In this document: positions 19,716 through 28,387 of the stretch, piece after piece
How positions within the stretch are numbered: position 1 is the first letter of the stretch
Layout: the number at the start of each line of letters is the position of its first letter
Origin: Ornithinimicrobium sediminis
GTDB taxonomy: Bacteria; Actinomycetota; Actinomycetes; Actinomycetales; Dermatophilaceae
Direction of reading: 5' to 3'
Length of the DNA: 64,000 nucleotides
Assembly (NCBI RefSeq): GCF_021272345.1
Contig: NZ_JAJSDQ010000003.1
Span: forward strand, 434,001-498,000
Translations under genes and position numbers: made by a program
Notes under the pieces: model-generated
Databases searched by the model: none
Seen by the model: only the letters and a program-made list of their open reading frames with translations
What the model was told of the DNA's origin: nothing

Positions 19716-19759
19716 ACTGCCCCCGGCCCCGGGGCAGCTGCCCCGGGGCCGGGGGCAGT
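19716..19759. repeat. 44-bp perfect palindrome
   Basis: Twenty-two bases (ACTGCCCCCGGCCCCGGGGC plus AG) are followed at once by their exact reverse complement, with no spacer. It lies in the only gap over 300 bases in the window (19399-19835), 77 bases past the stop side of the threonine deaminase gene. It could extrude as a cruciform or fold in RNA as a 22-pair stem. There is no T tract to make it a classical terminator. Confidence 0.9.
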
Positions 19760-19835
19760 GTTGCAGCCCCACCGGACCAGGGGCTGAGGCGGCCTGGCGC
19801 CGCAGAGCACGGACCGTCCCTGCGGCATACCTCGC

Positions 19836-21092
19836 TCAGAGGATGAAGCCGAACAGCGGGCTGTCCGGCGGGATCTGCTCGGCCTGCATCGACGACGCGG
19901 CCATCCGGTCGAGCAGGGGCTCGAGGTCCTCGCGCGACCCCAGCTCGATGCCCACCAGTGCCGGCCCGGTCTCGCGGTTGTTGCGCTTGACGTACTCGAA
20001 CAGCGCGATGTCGTCGTCCGGGCCCAGCACCTCGGAGAGGAAGCGTCGCAGGGCTCCCGGCTCCTGCGGGAAGTTGACCAGGAAGTAGTGCTTGCGGCCC
20101 TCGTGCACGAGCGCCCGCTCCATCACCTCCGGGTAGCGCAGCACGTCGTTGTTGCCCCCCGACAGGATCGCCACCACACGCTGGCCCGGCTCGATGCCGA
20201 TCACGTCGAGCACCGACGTCGACAGGGCGCCGGCGGGCTCGGCCACGATGCCCTCGGTCTGGTAGAGGGCGAGCATCTCGACACACACCCGGCCCTCGTC
20301 GACACTGACCACCTCCGCTCCCGAGGCGCGGACCAGCGGGTAGGTCGAGTCGCCCACCCGGCGCACGGCCGCCCCGTCGACGAACGGGTCGACCGCCGGC
20401 AGCATCACCGGCCCGCCGGCGGCGAGCGCGGCCTGCATGCTGGCTGCACCGGCAGGTTCGACCCCCACGATCCGGACGTGCGGGTGGCGCTCGGCCAGGT
20501 AGGTGGAGGCGCCGGCGAGCAGGCCGCCGCCACCCACCGGCACGACGACCACGTCGGGTGCCTCCGCGAGGTCCTCCATGACCTCGCGCACCACGGTGCC
20601 CTGGCCGGCGATGGTGGTCGGGTGGTCGAAGGCGGGCACCAGCGTGCACCCCGTCGTCTGCGCATAGTCCGACGCCGCCGACGCCGCCGCGTCATACGTG
20701 TCCCCGCCGACGACGATGTCGACGAACTCGCCACCGATGCGCGCCACGCGCTCGCGCTTCTGCCGCGGGGTGGTCCGAGGCAGGTGGATGCGGGCGCGCA
20801 CCCCGAGCTGGGCGCACGCGAAGGCCACCCCCTGAGCGTGGTTGCCGGCGCTCGCGCAGACGACGCCGGCGTCCTGCTCCGCCGGTGACAGCTGGGCGAT
20901 GAAGTTGGTCGCACCCCGGCTCTTGTAGGACCGCACCTCCTGCAGGTCCTCGCGCTTGAGCCACACGTGCGCGCCGGTGGCGACCGAGAGTCGCTCGCTG
21001 CGGGTCAGCGGGGTGCGCGTGACGCGTCCGTGCAGCCGCTGGGCCGCCGCGTCGACATCATCCGCCGTGACCGGCGAGCGCAGGGAGGTCAT
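19836..21092 (-). CDS. ilvA: Threonine ammonia-lyase (threonine deaminase)
   Basis: A 418-residue PLP enzyme converting threonine to 2-oxobutyrate and ammonia, the first committed step to isoleucine. The PLP-lysine motif EVRSYKSRGATN (Lys57), SAGNHAQG, the glycine loop VGGGGLLAG and SGGNND are all present. Residues beyond about 330 form a short ACT-like regulatory domain (KHYFLVNFPQEPGALRRFL). The length fits the actinobacterial single-domain-regulated form, not the 500-residue E. coli type. ATG 21092 is the only sensible start. Confidence 0.94.
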   Translation of the reverse strand: MTSLRSPVTADDVDAAAQRLHGRVTRTPLTRSERLSVATGAHVWLKREDLQEVRSYKSRGATNFIAQLSPAEQDAGVVCASAGNHAQGVAFACAQLGVRARIHLPRTTPRQKRERVARIGGEFVDIVVGGDTYDAAASAASDYAQTTGCTLVPAFDHPTTIAGQGTVVREVMEDLAEAPDVVVVPVGGGGLLAGASTYLAERHPHVRIVGVEPAGAASMQAALAAGGPVMLPAVDPFVDGAAVRRVGDSTYPLVRASGAEVVSVDEGRVCVEMLALYQTEGIVAEPAGALSTSVLDVIGIEPGQRVVAILSGGNNDVLRYPEVMERALVHEGRKHYFLVNFPQEPGALRRFLSEVLGPDDDIALFEYVKRNNRETGPALVGIELGSREDLEPLLDRMAASSMQAEQIPPDSPLFGFIL

Positions 21093-21122
21093 ACGGACCA
21101 GCGTGTCACACCTGACGCGACG

Positions 21123-22445
21123 TCAAGTGCGCGGCTCCGCCCCGGTGAGCCCGTCGGGCGGACCGTAGCCCAGGGGTCGCACCATGAGGCGTGCGATCCG
21201 CCGGTCCTCGACCTCGGCCACGACGAGCTCGTGGTCGCCGACGACGACCCGGTCCCCGACCTCCGCCAGCTGACCGAGGTGGTTGACGACATACCCCGCC
21301 GCCGTCTCGTAGGGCCCGTCGTCGAGCTCGACGCCGGTGTGCTCGGCGAACTCCTCGATGGTCATGCCGGCGTCCACGCTCAGGGCACCGTCACCGCGCA
21401 GCACGCCGGCCGGCTCCGGCAGGTCGTACTCGTCGCGGATGTCGCCGACGAGCTCCTCCACCAGGTCCTCCAGGGTCACGATCCCGTCGGTGCCGCCGTA
21501 CTCGTCCACGACCACGGCGATGTGCGCGCCGTCCCGCCGCATCCGGGACAGGGACGGCAGCAGGGCGGCGGTCGAGGGCAGGTGGAGCATGTCGCGGGCG
21601 ACCTGGCGCACTCGGGCGGTGTCGTCGGCGTCGAGCAGGTCGCGCACGTGCAGGAAGCCCACGACGTCGTCCACGTCGCGCCCCGTCACCGGGTAGCGGG
21701 AGTACGGGCGGTCGCGGATGACCTCACGGGCGTGACGCACGGTCAGCTGGGCCGGCATGAACGTGACCTCACCCCTGGGACGCATCACCTCGCGCAGCGA
21801 CCGGTCGGCGGCCTGGAAGACGTCGGTGAGGATGCGGCGCTCGTCCTCGGCCAGGCCCTCGTGCGCGATGACGAGGTCCCGCAGCTCCTCGTCGCTCATC
21901 TGCTCCGACTTCGCGCCCGGGTCACCGCCCAGGAGCCGCACCACGGTGTTGGTCGAGACGGACAGCAGCCACACCACGGGCCGCATGAGGGTGGCGAAAC
22001 GGTCGAGTGCCGGAGCGACGAGCAGCGCGACCCCGGCGCTGCGCTGCAGCGCGAACCGCTTGGGCACCAGCTCGCCCAGCACCAGCGAGAGGTAGGCGAT
22101 GCACAGGGTGAGGCCGACCAGGGACAGGGTCGCGGCCAGCTCCTCGGACAGCCCGAGCCCCACGAGGGTCGGCACGAAGTCGGGGGCGAGCGTGGAGGCG
22201 CCGTAGGCGGCGGAGAAGAAGCCCGCGACGGTGACGCCGATCTGGACTGCGGCCAGGAACCGGTTGGGGTCCCGGGCGAGCGAGGCCACCCGGGCGCCGC
22301 GCCTGCTGCGCTGCTCGAGACGGTTGATCTGGCTCTCCCGCAGCGAGACCAGCGCGATCTCCGTGCCGGCGAAGACCCCGCCGACCAGGACGAAGGCCAC
22401 CACGAGGGCGATGTTCCACCACGTGTCCTGGTCGATCGTTGCCAC
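21123..22445 (-). CDS. CNNM/CorC (hemolysin-family) membrane protein with CBS domains
   Basis: A 440-residue protein: an N-terminal CNNM membrane domain (about residues 1-190, FVLVGGVFAGTEIALVSLRESQINRLE, LGELVPKRFALQ), paired CBS domains (about 200-335, EVMRPRGEVTFMP, VVVDEYGGTDGIVTLEDLVEELVGDI) and a C-terminal CorC/HlyC domain (ETAAGYVVNHLGQL). The family takes part in magnesium/cobalt transport or homeostasis. The old hemolysin name is misleading. The start is GTG 22445 immediately after AGGGAGGG. It is downstream of the phosphofructokinase gene in the opposite order of transcription, and no operon partner is evident. Confidence 0.88.
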   Translation of the reverse strand: MATIDQDTWWNIALVVAFVLVGGVFAGTEIALVSLRESQINRLEQRSRRGARVASLARDPNRFLAAVQIGVTVAGFFSAAYGASTLAPDFVPTLVGLGLSEELAATLSLVGLTLCIAYLSLVLGELVPKRFALQRSAGVALLVAPALDRFATLMRPVVWLLSVSTNTVVRLLGGDPGAKSEQMSDEELRDLVIAHEGLAEDERRILTDVFQAADRSLREVMRPRGEVTFMPAQLTVRHAREVIRDRPYSRYPVTGRDVDDVVGFLHVRDLLDADDTARVRQVARDMLHLPSTAALLPSLSRMRRDGAHIAVVVDEYGGTDGIVTLEDLVEELVGDIRDEYDLPEPAGVLRGDGALSVDAGMTIEEFAEHTGVELDDGPYETAAGYVVNHLGQLAEVGDRVVVGDHELVVAEVEDRRIARLMVRPLGYGPPDGLTGAEPRT

Positions 22446-22469
22446 CCCTCCCTCTGGCGCGTCGGTGCG

Positions 22470-23492
22470 TCAGCCGAAGAGGATCGCGGCTTCGTCGTAG
22501 GCGTGTCGCGGCACGACCTTGAGCTGGCTGGTGGCCTGGCGCAGGGGCACCGTGCGGATGTCGATGCCGTCGAGGGCGACCATCGTGCCCCAGGTGCGGT
22601 TGCTGACGGTGTCCACGGCGTGGGTGCCGAAGCGGGTCGCCAGCACACGGTCGTAGGCCGTGGGCACGCCGCCGCGCTGCAGGTGTCCCAGCACGGTGCA
22701 CCGTGCCTCGATGCCGGTGCGCTCCTGGATCTCCGCGGTGATCTGGTCGCCGATGCCCCCGAGGCGCGGACGGCCGAAGGCGTCCAGCCCCTTGATCGAC
22801 ACGGCCTCGTCGGTGCCTTCGGGCTTGAAGCCCTCGGCCACGACGACGACCGGCGCACGGCCGCGGTCACGGGCCTGGTTGACCCACTCGGTGATGCGCT
22901 CCATGCTCACCGGCACCTCGGGGATGAGGATGGCGTGGGCACCCGCGGCCAGGCCGGCGTGCAGTGCGATCCAGCCGACGTGGCGACCCATCACCTCGAC
23001 GACCATGCAGCGGTGGTGCGACTCACCGGTCGTGCGCAGACGGTCGATGGACTCGGTCGCGATGGCCACGGAGGTGTCGAAGCCGAAGGTGTAGTCGGTC
23101 GCCGACAGGTCGTTGTCGATCGTCTTGGGCACTCCGATGATGTTGATGCCGTCCTGGTGCAGCATGCCCGCCACCGTCAGGGTGCCCTCGCCGCCGATGG
23201 CGATGATCGCGTCCATGCCGTGCTTGGACATCACCTCCTTGACCCGCTCGCTGCCGCCGTGCTCGAAGGGGCTCGTGCGCGAGGTGCCGAGGATGGTGCC
23301 GCCCTGCTTGGACAGGCCGCGCACGTCCTGGCGGGGCAGCGGCCGGATGTCGTCCATCACGAGCCCGCGCCACCCGTCCCGGATGCCGAGGAAGGTGTGT
23401 CCGTAGATCCGGTCGCCCTTCATGACGGCCCCGCGGATCACCGCGTTGAGGCCCGGGCAGTCTCCACCACTGGTCAGGATGCCGATCTTCAC
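22470..23492 (-). CDS. pfkA: ATP-dependent 6-phosphofructokinase
   Basis: A 340-residue PFK-A family enzyme making fructose-1,6-bisphosphate, the committed step of glycolysis. It has the N-terminal KIGILTSGGDCPGLNAVIRG, GTSRTSPF, the catalytic PKTIDND, MGRHVGWIA and LGHLQRGG. GGEGTLT keeps Gly where ATP-type enzymes have Gly and PPi-type enzymes have Asp, which suggests ATP use. GTG 23492 yields the family N-terminus exactly. The frame is open for another 500 bases upstream, but that part shadows the DUF2177 gene. Confidence 0.93.
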   Translation of the reverse strand: MKIGILTSGGDCPGLNAVIRGAVMKGDRIYGHTFLGIRDGWRGLVMDDIRPLPRQDVRGLSKQGGTILGTSRTSPFEHGGSERVKEVMSKHGMDAIIAIGGEGTLTVAGMLHQDGINIIGVPKTIDNDLSATDYTFGFDTSVAIATESIDRLRTTGESHHRCMVVEVMGRHVGWIALHAGLAAGAHAILIPEVPVSMERITEWVNQARDRGRAPVVVVAEGFKPEGTDEAVSIKGLDAFGRPRLGGIGDQITAEIQERTGIEARCTVLGHLQRGGVPTAYDRVLATRFGTHAVDTVSNRTWGTMVALDGIDIRTVPLRQATSQLKVVPRHAYDEAAILFG

Positions 23493-23560
23493 AAGGACAG
23501 TCTGGCGGTAGGCAGTGCCTCGGTGCCAACCCGCCCCTCCGACCGGCCTTGCACGACCGG

Positions 23561-23974
23561 TCAGTGCAGGAAGGGGACCGCCCGGCTCACGGCATACGTC
23601 GTGACCGCCGTGGTCGCGGTGAGGAACGTGCCCCAGGCCATGTCGATCGGCACGATCGAGGACGGGAAGTCGGCGAGCACGGCCAGGTTGGTCAGGTCCC
23701 AGGTGGCGTAGGCCACGAAGCCGAAGACCGCCCCGGCGATGAGCGCCCTGCTCCAGGAGCCCTGCGTGATCGCGGGGTGCGTCACGAAGTACGTGAGGCC
23801 GCCGATGTAGATGGCGTAGAAGATCACCGCGGCGGCCACGTTGGGACGCTCCGCGAGGAGGTGGCCGAGCCGCTCGTCGTAGAGCGGCCTGCCGACGTAG
23901 CCCAGCCAGACGAAGTCGAGGATGCCGAACACCACCGCAGCGACGGCGTAGTGACCGATCCAGGTCAGGCTCAT
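23561..23974 (-). CDS. DUF2177 family integral membrane protein
   Basis: A 137-residue protein with four membrane segments. It has the family pattern FGILDFVWLGYVGRPLYDERLGHLL near the start, IFYAIYIGGLTYFV in the middle and GFVAYATWDLTNLAVL near the third span. Start ATG 23974 follows GGAGG at good spacing. It lies 68 bases upstream of pfkA on the same strand, with a GACCGG/CCGGTC stem between them. The function of the family is not known. Confidence 0.85.
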   Translation of the reverse strand: MSLTWIGHYAVAAVVFGILDFVWLGYVGRPLYDERLGHLLAERPNVAAAVIFYAIYIGGLTYFVTHPAITQGSWSRALIAGAVFGFVAYATWDLTNLAVLADFPSSIVPIDMAWGTFLTATTAVTTYAVSRAVPFLH

Positions 23975-24140
23975 GGGTCCTCCAGTCCGTCGCGGCCCGG
24001 GCGGCCACGTCCGGTCACAGGGTAGGTCGTGAGCAGGCACGCATTGACGCAGTGTCCGAGGAGGTGGTGGGCAGGCGGCGACATCGACCCGATCGATGCC
24101 GCGCTGGCCGCGCGAGACGTCCGGCCGGGGCGGGGTCGCA

Positions 24141-24171
24141 TAGCATCGCTGCCCATGCAGGACGTGCGGTG
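24141..24171 (+). promoter_or_regulatory. -10 box and five-codon leader in front of the FNT channel gene
   Basis: TAGCAT at 24141-24146 is followed eight bases later by ATG CAG GAC GTG CGG TGA (24155-24172). Its stop overlaps the channel ATG as TGATG. This looks like a leaderless mini-ORF that couples translation into the channel gene. Confidence 0.4.
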
Positions 24172-24960
24172 ATGTCGGCCATCAACGACCTCGGTGACGA
24201 CGAGGTCGAGCCCGAGGTCGAGGAGTCCTTCGGCGAGGGGGTGCTGGAGGGGCGCGAGCGTCTGCACCGCTCCACCCGGGTCATGGTCACCACGGGGCTG
24301 CTGGGCGGCGTCGAGATCGCGTTCGCGGTGATGGTCTACCTCACCGTCCTGCAGGCGACCGGCAGCCACCTGCTGGGTGCGCTCGGCTTCTCGATCGGCT
24401 TCGTCGCGCTCTACCTCGCGCACTCCGAGCTGTTCACCGAGGGCTTCTTCTACCCGATCGTCGCGATCTTCGCCGGCGAGGGCTCGTTGGCGCAGCTGGT
24501 CAGGCTGTGGGCGATCACCCTGGTGACCAACCTGGTGGCCGGGTGGGCCCTGATGTGGGTCGTCGTCACTGCACTCCCTGACCTGCACGGCACGCTCACC
24601 GAGGAGGCGCTGCACTACGTGGAGGCGTCCTTCGGCTGGGAGTCGGTCGCCCTGGCCCTGCTGGGCGGCGGGGCCATCACCCTGATGACCCGGATGCAGG
24701 CCGGAAGCACCACCGAGGTCGGCACGCTGGTCGCCTCGGTGGCCGGGGCGGTGCTGCTGGTGGGGGTGGGCCTGTTCCACTCCGTCCTCGACTCCTTCAT
24801 CGTCTTCGGGGCCCTGCACGTCGGCGCCGACGGGGTGACGTATGCCGGCTGGCTGCAGTGGTTCTGGCACGTCGCCCTGTTCAACGTGGTGGGCGGCCTG
24901 GTCCTGGTCACCCTGCCCCGGCTGCTGCGGGCCAGCACGCTCGTCGACCTCCGGGGCTGA
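24172..24960 (+). CDS. Formate/nitrite transporter (FNT) family channel
   Basis: A 262-residue membrane channel with six predicted spans after an acidic, Glu-rich N-terminus of about 40 residues. The family pattern is visible in GLLGGVEIAFAVMVYL, LYLAHSELFTEGFF, LVRLWAITLVTNLVAGW, LFHSVLDSFIVFGAL and WHVALFNVVGG. Members pass small monovalent anions or weak acids such as formate, nitrite or hydrosulfide. The actual anion cannot be read here. ATG 24172 is taken because it sits in a TGATG overlap with a short leader. A longer frame from 24052 has no family support. Confidence 0.82.
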   Translation: MSAINDLGDDEVEPEVEESFGEGVLEGRERLHRSTRVMVTTGLLGGVEIAFAVMVYLTVLQATGSHLLGALGFSIGFVALYLAHSELFTEGFFYPIVAIFAGEGSLAQLVRLWAITLVTNLVAGWALMWVVVTALPDLHGTLTEEALHYVEASFGWESVALALLGGGAITLMTRMQAGSTTEVGTLVASVAGAVLLVGVGLFHSVLDSFIVFGALHVGADGVTYAGWLQWFWHVALFNVVGGLVLVTLPRLLRASTLVDLRG

Positions 24961-24969
24961 GCCGAGCGC

Positions 24970-25728
24970 TCAGCTGCGTCGCCTGCCCGCGCCCCGGGCG
25001 AGCAGGCGCAGCTGGGCGGCACGCTCGAGGGCGAAGGTGCGGCGCGGGCCACGGTGCCAGGACCGCTCGAACAGCCGTTTGGCCTCGGCGAGTGCCCGCG
25101 GGGAGCGGGACCGCACCCGTTCCGTCCAGGCCAGAGCGGCGGCATACGGGTCCTCGACGCACTCCCCGGCGAGGCCGATCCGCACGGCCTCCTCGCCGCT
25201 GACGACCCCTGCCTCGAACGTCAGCCGCTTGGCCCGCTCGATGCCGACGAGCTGGGACAGCGCGTGCACCCCGGCCATGTCCGGCACCAGGCCCCAGCGG
25301 CCCTCCATCACCGACCACCGCGCGTCGGGCGTGGTGAGGCGCAGGTCGGCTCCGAGGGCGATCTGCAGGCCGCCGCCGTAGCAGTGCCCCTGCACGGCCG
25401 CCACCACCGGCACCGGCACGCGACGCCAGCCCCAGCACGCCTCCTGGAAGACGTTGGTGCCCCGCCACGGGGACGGCACGAACGAACGGGCGATGCCCAC
25501 GCGGTCGGGCAGCACCGCCGCGATGTCCAGCCCGCTGCTGAAGGACGGTCCCGCGCCGTGCAGCACGACGGCCCGCAGCCCGGGTCGGCGGCGCAGCTGC
25601 CGCGACGTGTCGGCCAGGGCGTGCAGCATCGGCAGCGTGAGGGCGTTGAGCCGCTCCGCACGCTCCAGGCGCACCACGGCGACGCCGTCGGTGACGGTGC
25701 AGGACACGTGCTCGCTCACCTGCGTCAC
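24970..25728 (-). CDS. Enoyl-CoA hydratase/isomerase family protein
   Basis: A 252-residue crotonase-fold protein. It has DGVAVVRLERAERLNALT, the oxyanion segment HGAGPSFSSGLDI, and AAVQGHCYGGGLQIALGADLRL with the second oxyanion glycines, then EGRWGLVPDM. The position equivalent to one catalytic Glu of classical hydratases looks like Glu in VMEGRWGL. The start is GTG 25728. A stand-alone gene with no beta-oxidation partners nearby, so the acyl-CoA substrate is unknown. Confidence 0.87.
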   Translation of the reverse strand: MTQVSEHVSCTVTDGVAVVRLERAERLNALTLPMLHALADTSRQLRRRPGLRAVVLHGAGPSFSSGLDIAAVLPDRVGIARSFVPSPWRGTNVFQEACWGWRRVPVPVVAAVQGHCYGGGLQIALGADLRLTTPDARWSVMEGRWGLVPDMAGVHALSQLVGIERAKRLTFEAGVVSGEEAVRIGLAGECVEDPYAAALAWTERVRSRSPRALAEAKRLFERSWHRGPRRTFALERAAQLRLLARGAGRRRS

Positions 25729-25792
25729 TCTAGGGACCGCGCCGGCCGGACACCTACCCGTCAGTCACGTGTCCGCGGGGTGTCCGGAGGGC

Positions 25793-25798
25793 TAGGCT
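25793..25798 (+). promoter_or_regulatory. -10 box of the biotin transporter gene
   Basis: TAGGCT lies 53 bases before the bioY GTG. It predicts a leader of about 45 bases carrying the AGGAGA ribosome site at 25838-25843. No -35 match or biotin-repressor palindrome is obvious. Confidence 0.45.
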
Positions 25799-25850
25799 GA
25801 CGCGCAGACCTCGCCCGACGACCCCACCCGACGCCCCAGGAGACTGCCTC

Positions 25851-26453
25851 GTGAGCACTGCCGTCATCGCCCGCCAGCCCGTGCTGGCCGACCGCTTCTT
25901 CAGCCGGAGCCTGACCACGGACATCACCCTGGTGCTGGTGGGCGCGCTCACGGTGGGCATCCTGGCCCAGGTCAGCATCCCGATGTGGCCGGTGTCGGTC
26001 ACCGGCCAGACCCTCGGGGTGCTGCTCGTCGGCGGCAGCCTCGGCATGCGCCGAGGGGCTGCCTCGATGGCGACCTACCTCGGGCTCGGCGTGGCAGGCG
26101 TGCCGTGGTTCTCCGAGCTCACCGGTGGGCCCGCGATGCTGCTGAAGCCCTCGTTCGGCTACATCATCGGCTTCGTCTTCGCTGCAGCGCTCATCGGCTG
26201 GCTGGCCGAGCGGCACTGGGACCGCCGTCCGGTGCTGTCGTTCGCCGGGTTCGCGCTGGCCAGCCTGGTGCCCTTCCTGTTCGGCCTGCCCTACCTCGCC
26301 GCCGTGCTCGGGATCAGCGACCTGCAGACCGTGCTGACCTACGGCTTCTACCCCTTCATCATCGGTGGCCTGGTGAAGTGGGCCATCGCTGCCGCGGTCT
26401 TCCCGCTCGCCTGGAAGGGTGTCCGCGCGCTCGACGAGCGCACGCAGGACTGA
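25851..26453 (+). CDS. bioY: Biotin transporter, ECF substrate-specific component
   Basis: A 200-residue S component of an energy-coupling-factor transporter, with six membrane spans. The BioY hallmarks are ILAQVSIPMWPVSVTGQTLGVLLVGG, then LGLGVAGVPWFSELTGGPAMLLKPSFGYIIGF and FGLPYLA. It binds biotin in the membrane. BioM and BioN are not in the window, so it either works alone or uses an ECF module encoded elsewhere. The start is GTG 25851 with AGGAGA seven bases upstream. Confidence 0.93.
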   Translation: MSTAVIARQPVLADRFFSRSLTTDITLVLVGALTVGILAQVSIPMWPVSVTGQTLGVLLVGGSLGMRRGAASMATYLGLGVAGVPWFSELTGGPAMLLKPSFGYIIGFVFAAALIGWLAERHWDRRPVLSFAGFALASLVPFLFGLPYLAAVLGISDLQTVLTYGFYPFIIGGLVKWAIAAAVFPLAWKGVRALDERTQD

Positions 26454-26456
26454 GCA

Positions 26457-27371
26457 CTACCCGCCCTCGGGCTCCAGCTCGGCGAGGTCGGCCAGCGCCG
26501 TCTCGTAGGCCGCCTCCGCGGACTGCGCGCGGCGCTGCGCCTGGTCGAGCAGCCGGGTGGCCTGGTCCACCGCGGCCCGGGTGCGCGCCACCTCCTGCTC
26601 GGCAGCGGCCACTGCACTGCGGACCAGGGCCAGCACCTCAGGGTCGGGCCCGGGCGGGCCGTGCTCCTCGCCGCGCTCTGCGTCGTCGTGCTCCTCCTCG
26701 TCCTGCTCCTCCTGCCGGGGCTCGTCGTCCGGCGCCTCCTCGGAGGCCTTCTCATGAGGTGCGTCGTGGGGCTCGTCCCGCGGTGCCTCGTCGTCGGGCT
26801 CGCCACCGTGCCCGGCGTCCTCCTCGTCGTCGCGTCCGCCCTCGATGCGGGTGAGCAGCACCCCCGTGCTGGTGCGAGCCACCGCGTCGGAGACGTCGAC
26901 CTCCCCGAACCCGCTGTAGCCGAGCGACCGGGTCAGGGCTCCCGAGCACACGACCTCCTCGGCCGCGGCGTCGGCGAGGGCCGCGATGACGGTGTCGCGC
27001 ACCTCGGCCAGGCCGCCGGCCGAACTCAGCCCCGCGACCTCCTCGGCCGCTCGCACGAAACCGGACACCACCGCGTCGCGAGGGCCCCGCAGTGCGGCCA
27101 GGCCCGCGGCGTCGAGAGCGGCCTGCGCGCGCCGTAGACGCCCTGCGACGTCCCGCAGCTCGGTGACGACCGGATGGTCGGCGCGCACGACCTGGTTGAC
27201 GGCGTCGGCCGGGGCGGTCGGCTTGCGCAGGGCGCCGATCTCCCGGGCCGCGTCGCGGTCACCGACCTCCCGTGCCTGCGCGACGAGGGCCCGGCGCCGG
27301 GCGACGAAGCCGGCCGGCACGACGGCATACAGCTCGTCCACCGCGCGGGCCAGCAGGTCGGGGTCGCCCAT
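26457..27371 (-). CDS. Conserved actinobacterial protein of unknown function with acidic linker
   Basis: A 304-residue soluble protein in three parts. Residues 1 to about 175 are helical and contain FVARRRALVAQAREVGDRDAAREIGALRKPTAP, which I recognise as recurring in unnamed actinobacterial proteins. Residues about 179-238 are a low-complexity linker very rich in Asp, Glu and His. Residues about 245-300 form a likely coiled coil (EQEVARTRAAVDQATRLLDQ). No catalytic motif is seen. ATG 27371 is the natural start. It is convergent with bioY, with only a three-base gap. Confidence 0.72.
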   Translation of the reverse strand: MGDPDLLARAVDELYAVVPAGFVARRRALVAQAREVGDRDAAREIGALRKPTAPADAVNQVVRADHPVVTELRDVAGRLRRAQAALDAAGLAALRGPRDAVVSGFVRAAEEVAGLSSAGGLAEVRDTVIAALADAAAEEVVCSGALTRSLGYSGFGEVDVSDAVARTSTGVLLTRIEGGRDDEEDAGHGGEPDDEAPRDEPHDAPHEKASEEAPDDEPRQEEQDEEEHDDAERGEEHGPPGPDPEVLALVRSAVAAAEQEVARTRAAVDQATRLLDQAQRRAQSAEAAYETALADLAELEPEGG

Positions 27372-27397
27372 GGCTCACTGTAGGCAGGCGCAGCGCG

Positions 27398-28366
27398 TCA
27401 GCGCGCCGCGTCGTCGAGCTCGTCCCGGATGTCGTCGACGAACTGCGCGATGGCGCGGTAGCCCTTGACCGGGCCGCCTGCGAGGAGGCCGTCGGCGCCC
27501 AGCAGCACGGCCGCCGGGCGCCCCATGAGCCCGAACACCCTGCCCACCGAGGCCTGCGGCTCGTAGAGCACCAGCCCCTCCCACTGCGGCTCGAACTGCA
27601 CGGTCTGCGCGTGCGGGATGCCGCTGACGACCCGCACGGACAGCCCGGGCAGGGCCTCCACCCACTCCGGCAGACGGGCCGTGACCTGCCTGCACGAGCC
27701 GCAGCCGCTGGAGAGCAGGAGGAGCAGCATCGCCTGCCCGGCGGCCACCTCGCGCAGGGAGCGCTGCTCGCCGCCGGGCTCGTCGACCACCGGCACGTCC
27801 GGGATGGGCAGACGCAGGTAGTCGTCGAGCTCCTCCTGGTCGACCTCCTCGACGGACGAGGAGGAGCCGCGCACCACCAGCACGGTGACCACCGCTGTCG
27901 CGGCGAGTGCCAGCACCCAGCCGGCCTGCTCGCCGAGCCGGGGCGCGACCCAGCCCTGCACGGCGAGGTCCAGCACGGCCAGCCCGGCCACGAGCAGGAG
28001 CACGACGTTGCGCGCGACCGTCCCCCGGTCGACCGTGCCGGACCCCAGGGCACCGAAGCAGTGACAGGACACCTGCTCGCCCCTGCGCACCAGGCGCGCC
28101 ACGAGGACGAGGTAGGCGGCGAACAGCAGGACCACGAGCACGGCCACCCCGGTGGCCCACGGAGCCGGCAGGGCGAGCAGCAGCACCCCGAGTGCGACCT
28201 CGGCCCCGGCGTGGGCGCGGGCCAGCTCCGGGCGGCGCAGCCCCTCCGGCACTCCCATGGCCTCCCAGGAGGCCAGCGGCTCACGGTCGAGCACCTTGGC
28301 GACCCCGCTGACCAGCAGCACCACGGCCGTGACCAGGGTGGCGGCGAGGGTGGCCTCAGGCAGCAT
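27398..28366 (-). CDS. MauE-like membrane protein with C-terminal thioredoxin-type domain
   Basis: A 322-residue fusion. The N-terminal half has four or five membrane spans and the MauE signature REPLASWEAMGVPEGLRRPE and QVSCHCFGALG. The C-terminal half is a soluble thioredoxin-like domain with the redox pair LSSGCGSCRQV near residue 226. MauE proteins help disulfide formation or maturation of exported enzymes. A CxxC thioredoxin on the same chain suggests a self-contained thiol relay. Start ATG 28366 or 28378 (MLGAMLPEA) are both possible and neither has a good ribosome site. It is divergent from the HprK-like gene across about 30 bases. Confidence 0.8.
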   Translation of the reverse strand: MLPEATLAATLVTAVVLLVSGVAKVLDREPLASWEAMGVPEGLRRPELARAHAGAEVALGVLLLALPAPWATGVAVLVVLLFAAYLVLVARLVRRGEQVSCHCFGALGSGTVDRGTVARNVVLLLVAGLAVLDLAVQGWVAPRLGEQAGWVLALAATAVVTVLVVRGSSSSVEEVDQEELDDYLRLPIPDVPVVDEPGGEQRSLREVAAGQAMLLLLLSSGCGSCRQVTARLPEWVEALPGLSVRVVSGIPHAQTVQFEPQWEGLVLYEPQASVGRVFGLMGRPAAVLLGADGLLAGGPVKGYRAIAQFVDDIRDELDDAAR

Positions 28367-28387
28367 GGCGCCCAGCATAGGCGCGCC

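Noticed and set aside
19716-19759. Simple intrinsic terminator
   Set aside because: The stem has no loop and no T tract, so I list it as a palindrome instead.
20967-23711. A 914-codon open frame on the plus strand
   Set aside because: It is the complement of threonine deaminase, CorC-like and phosphofructokinase genes. No family resemblance.
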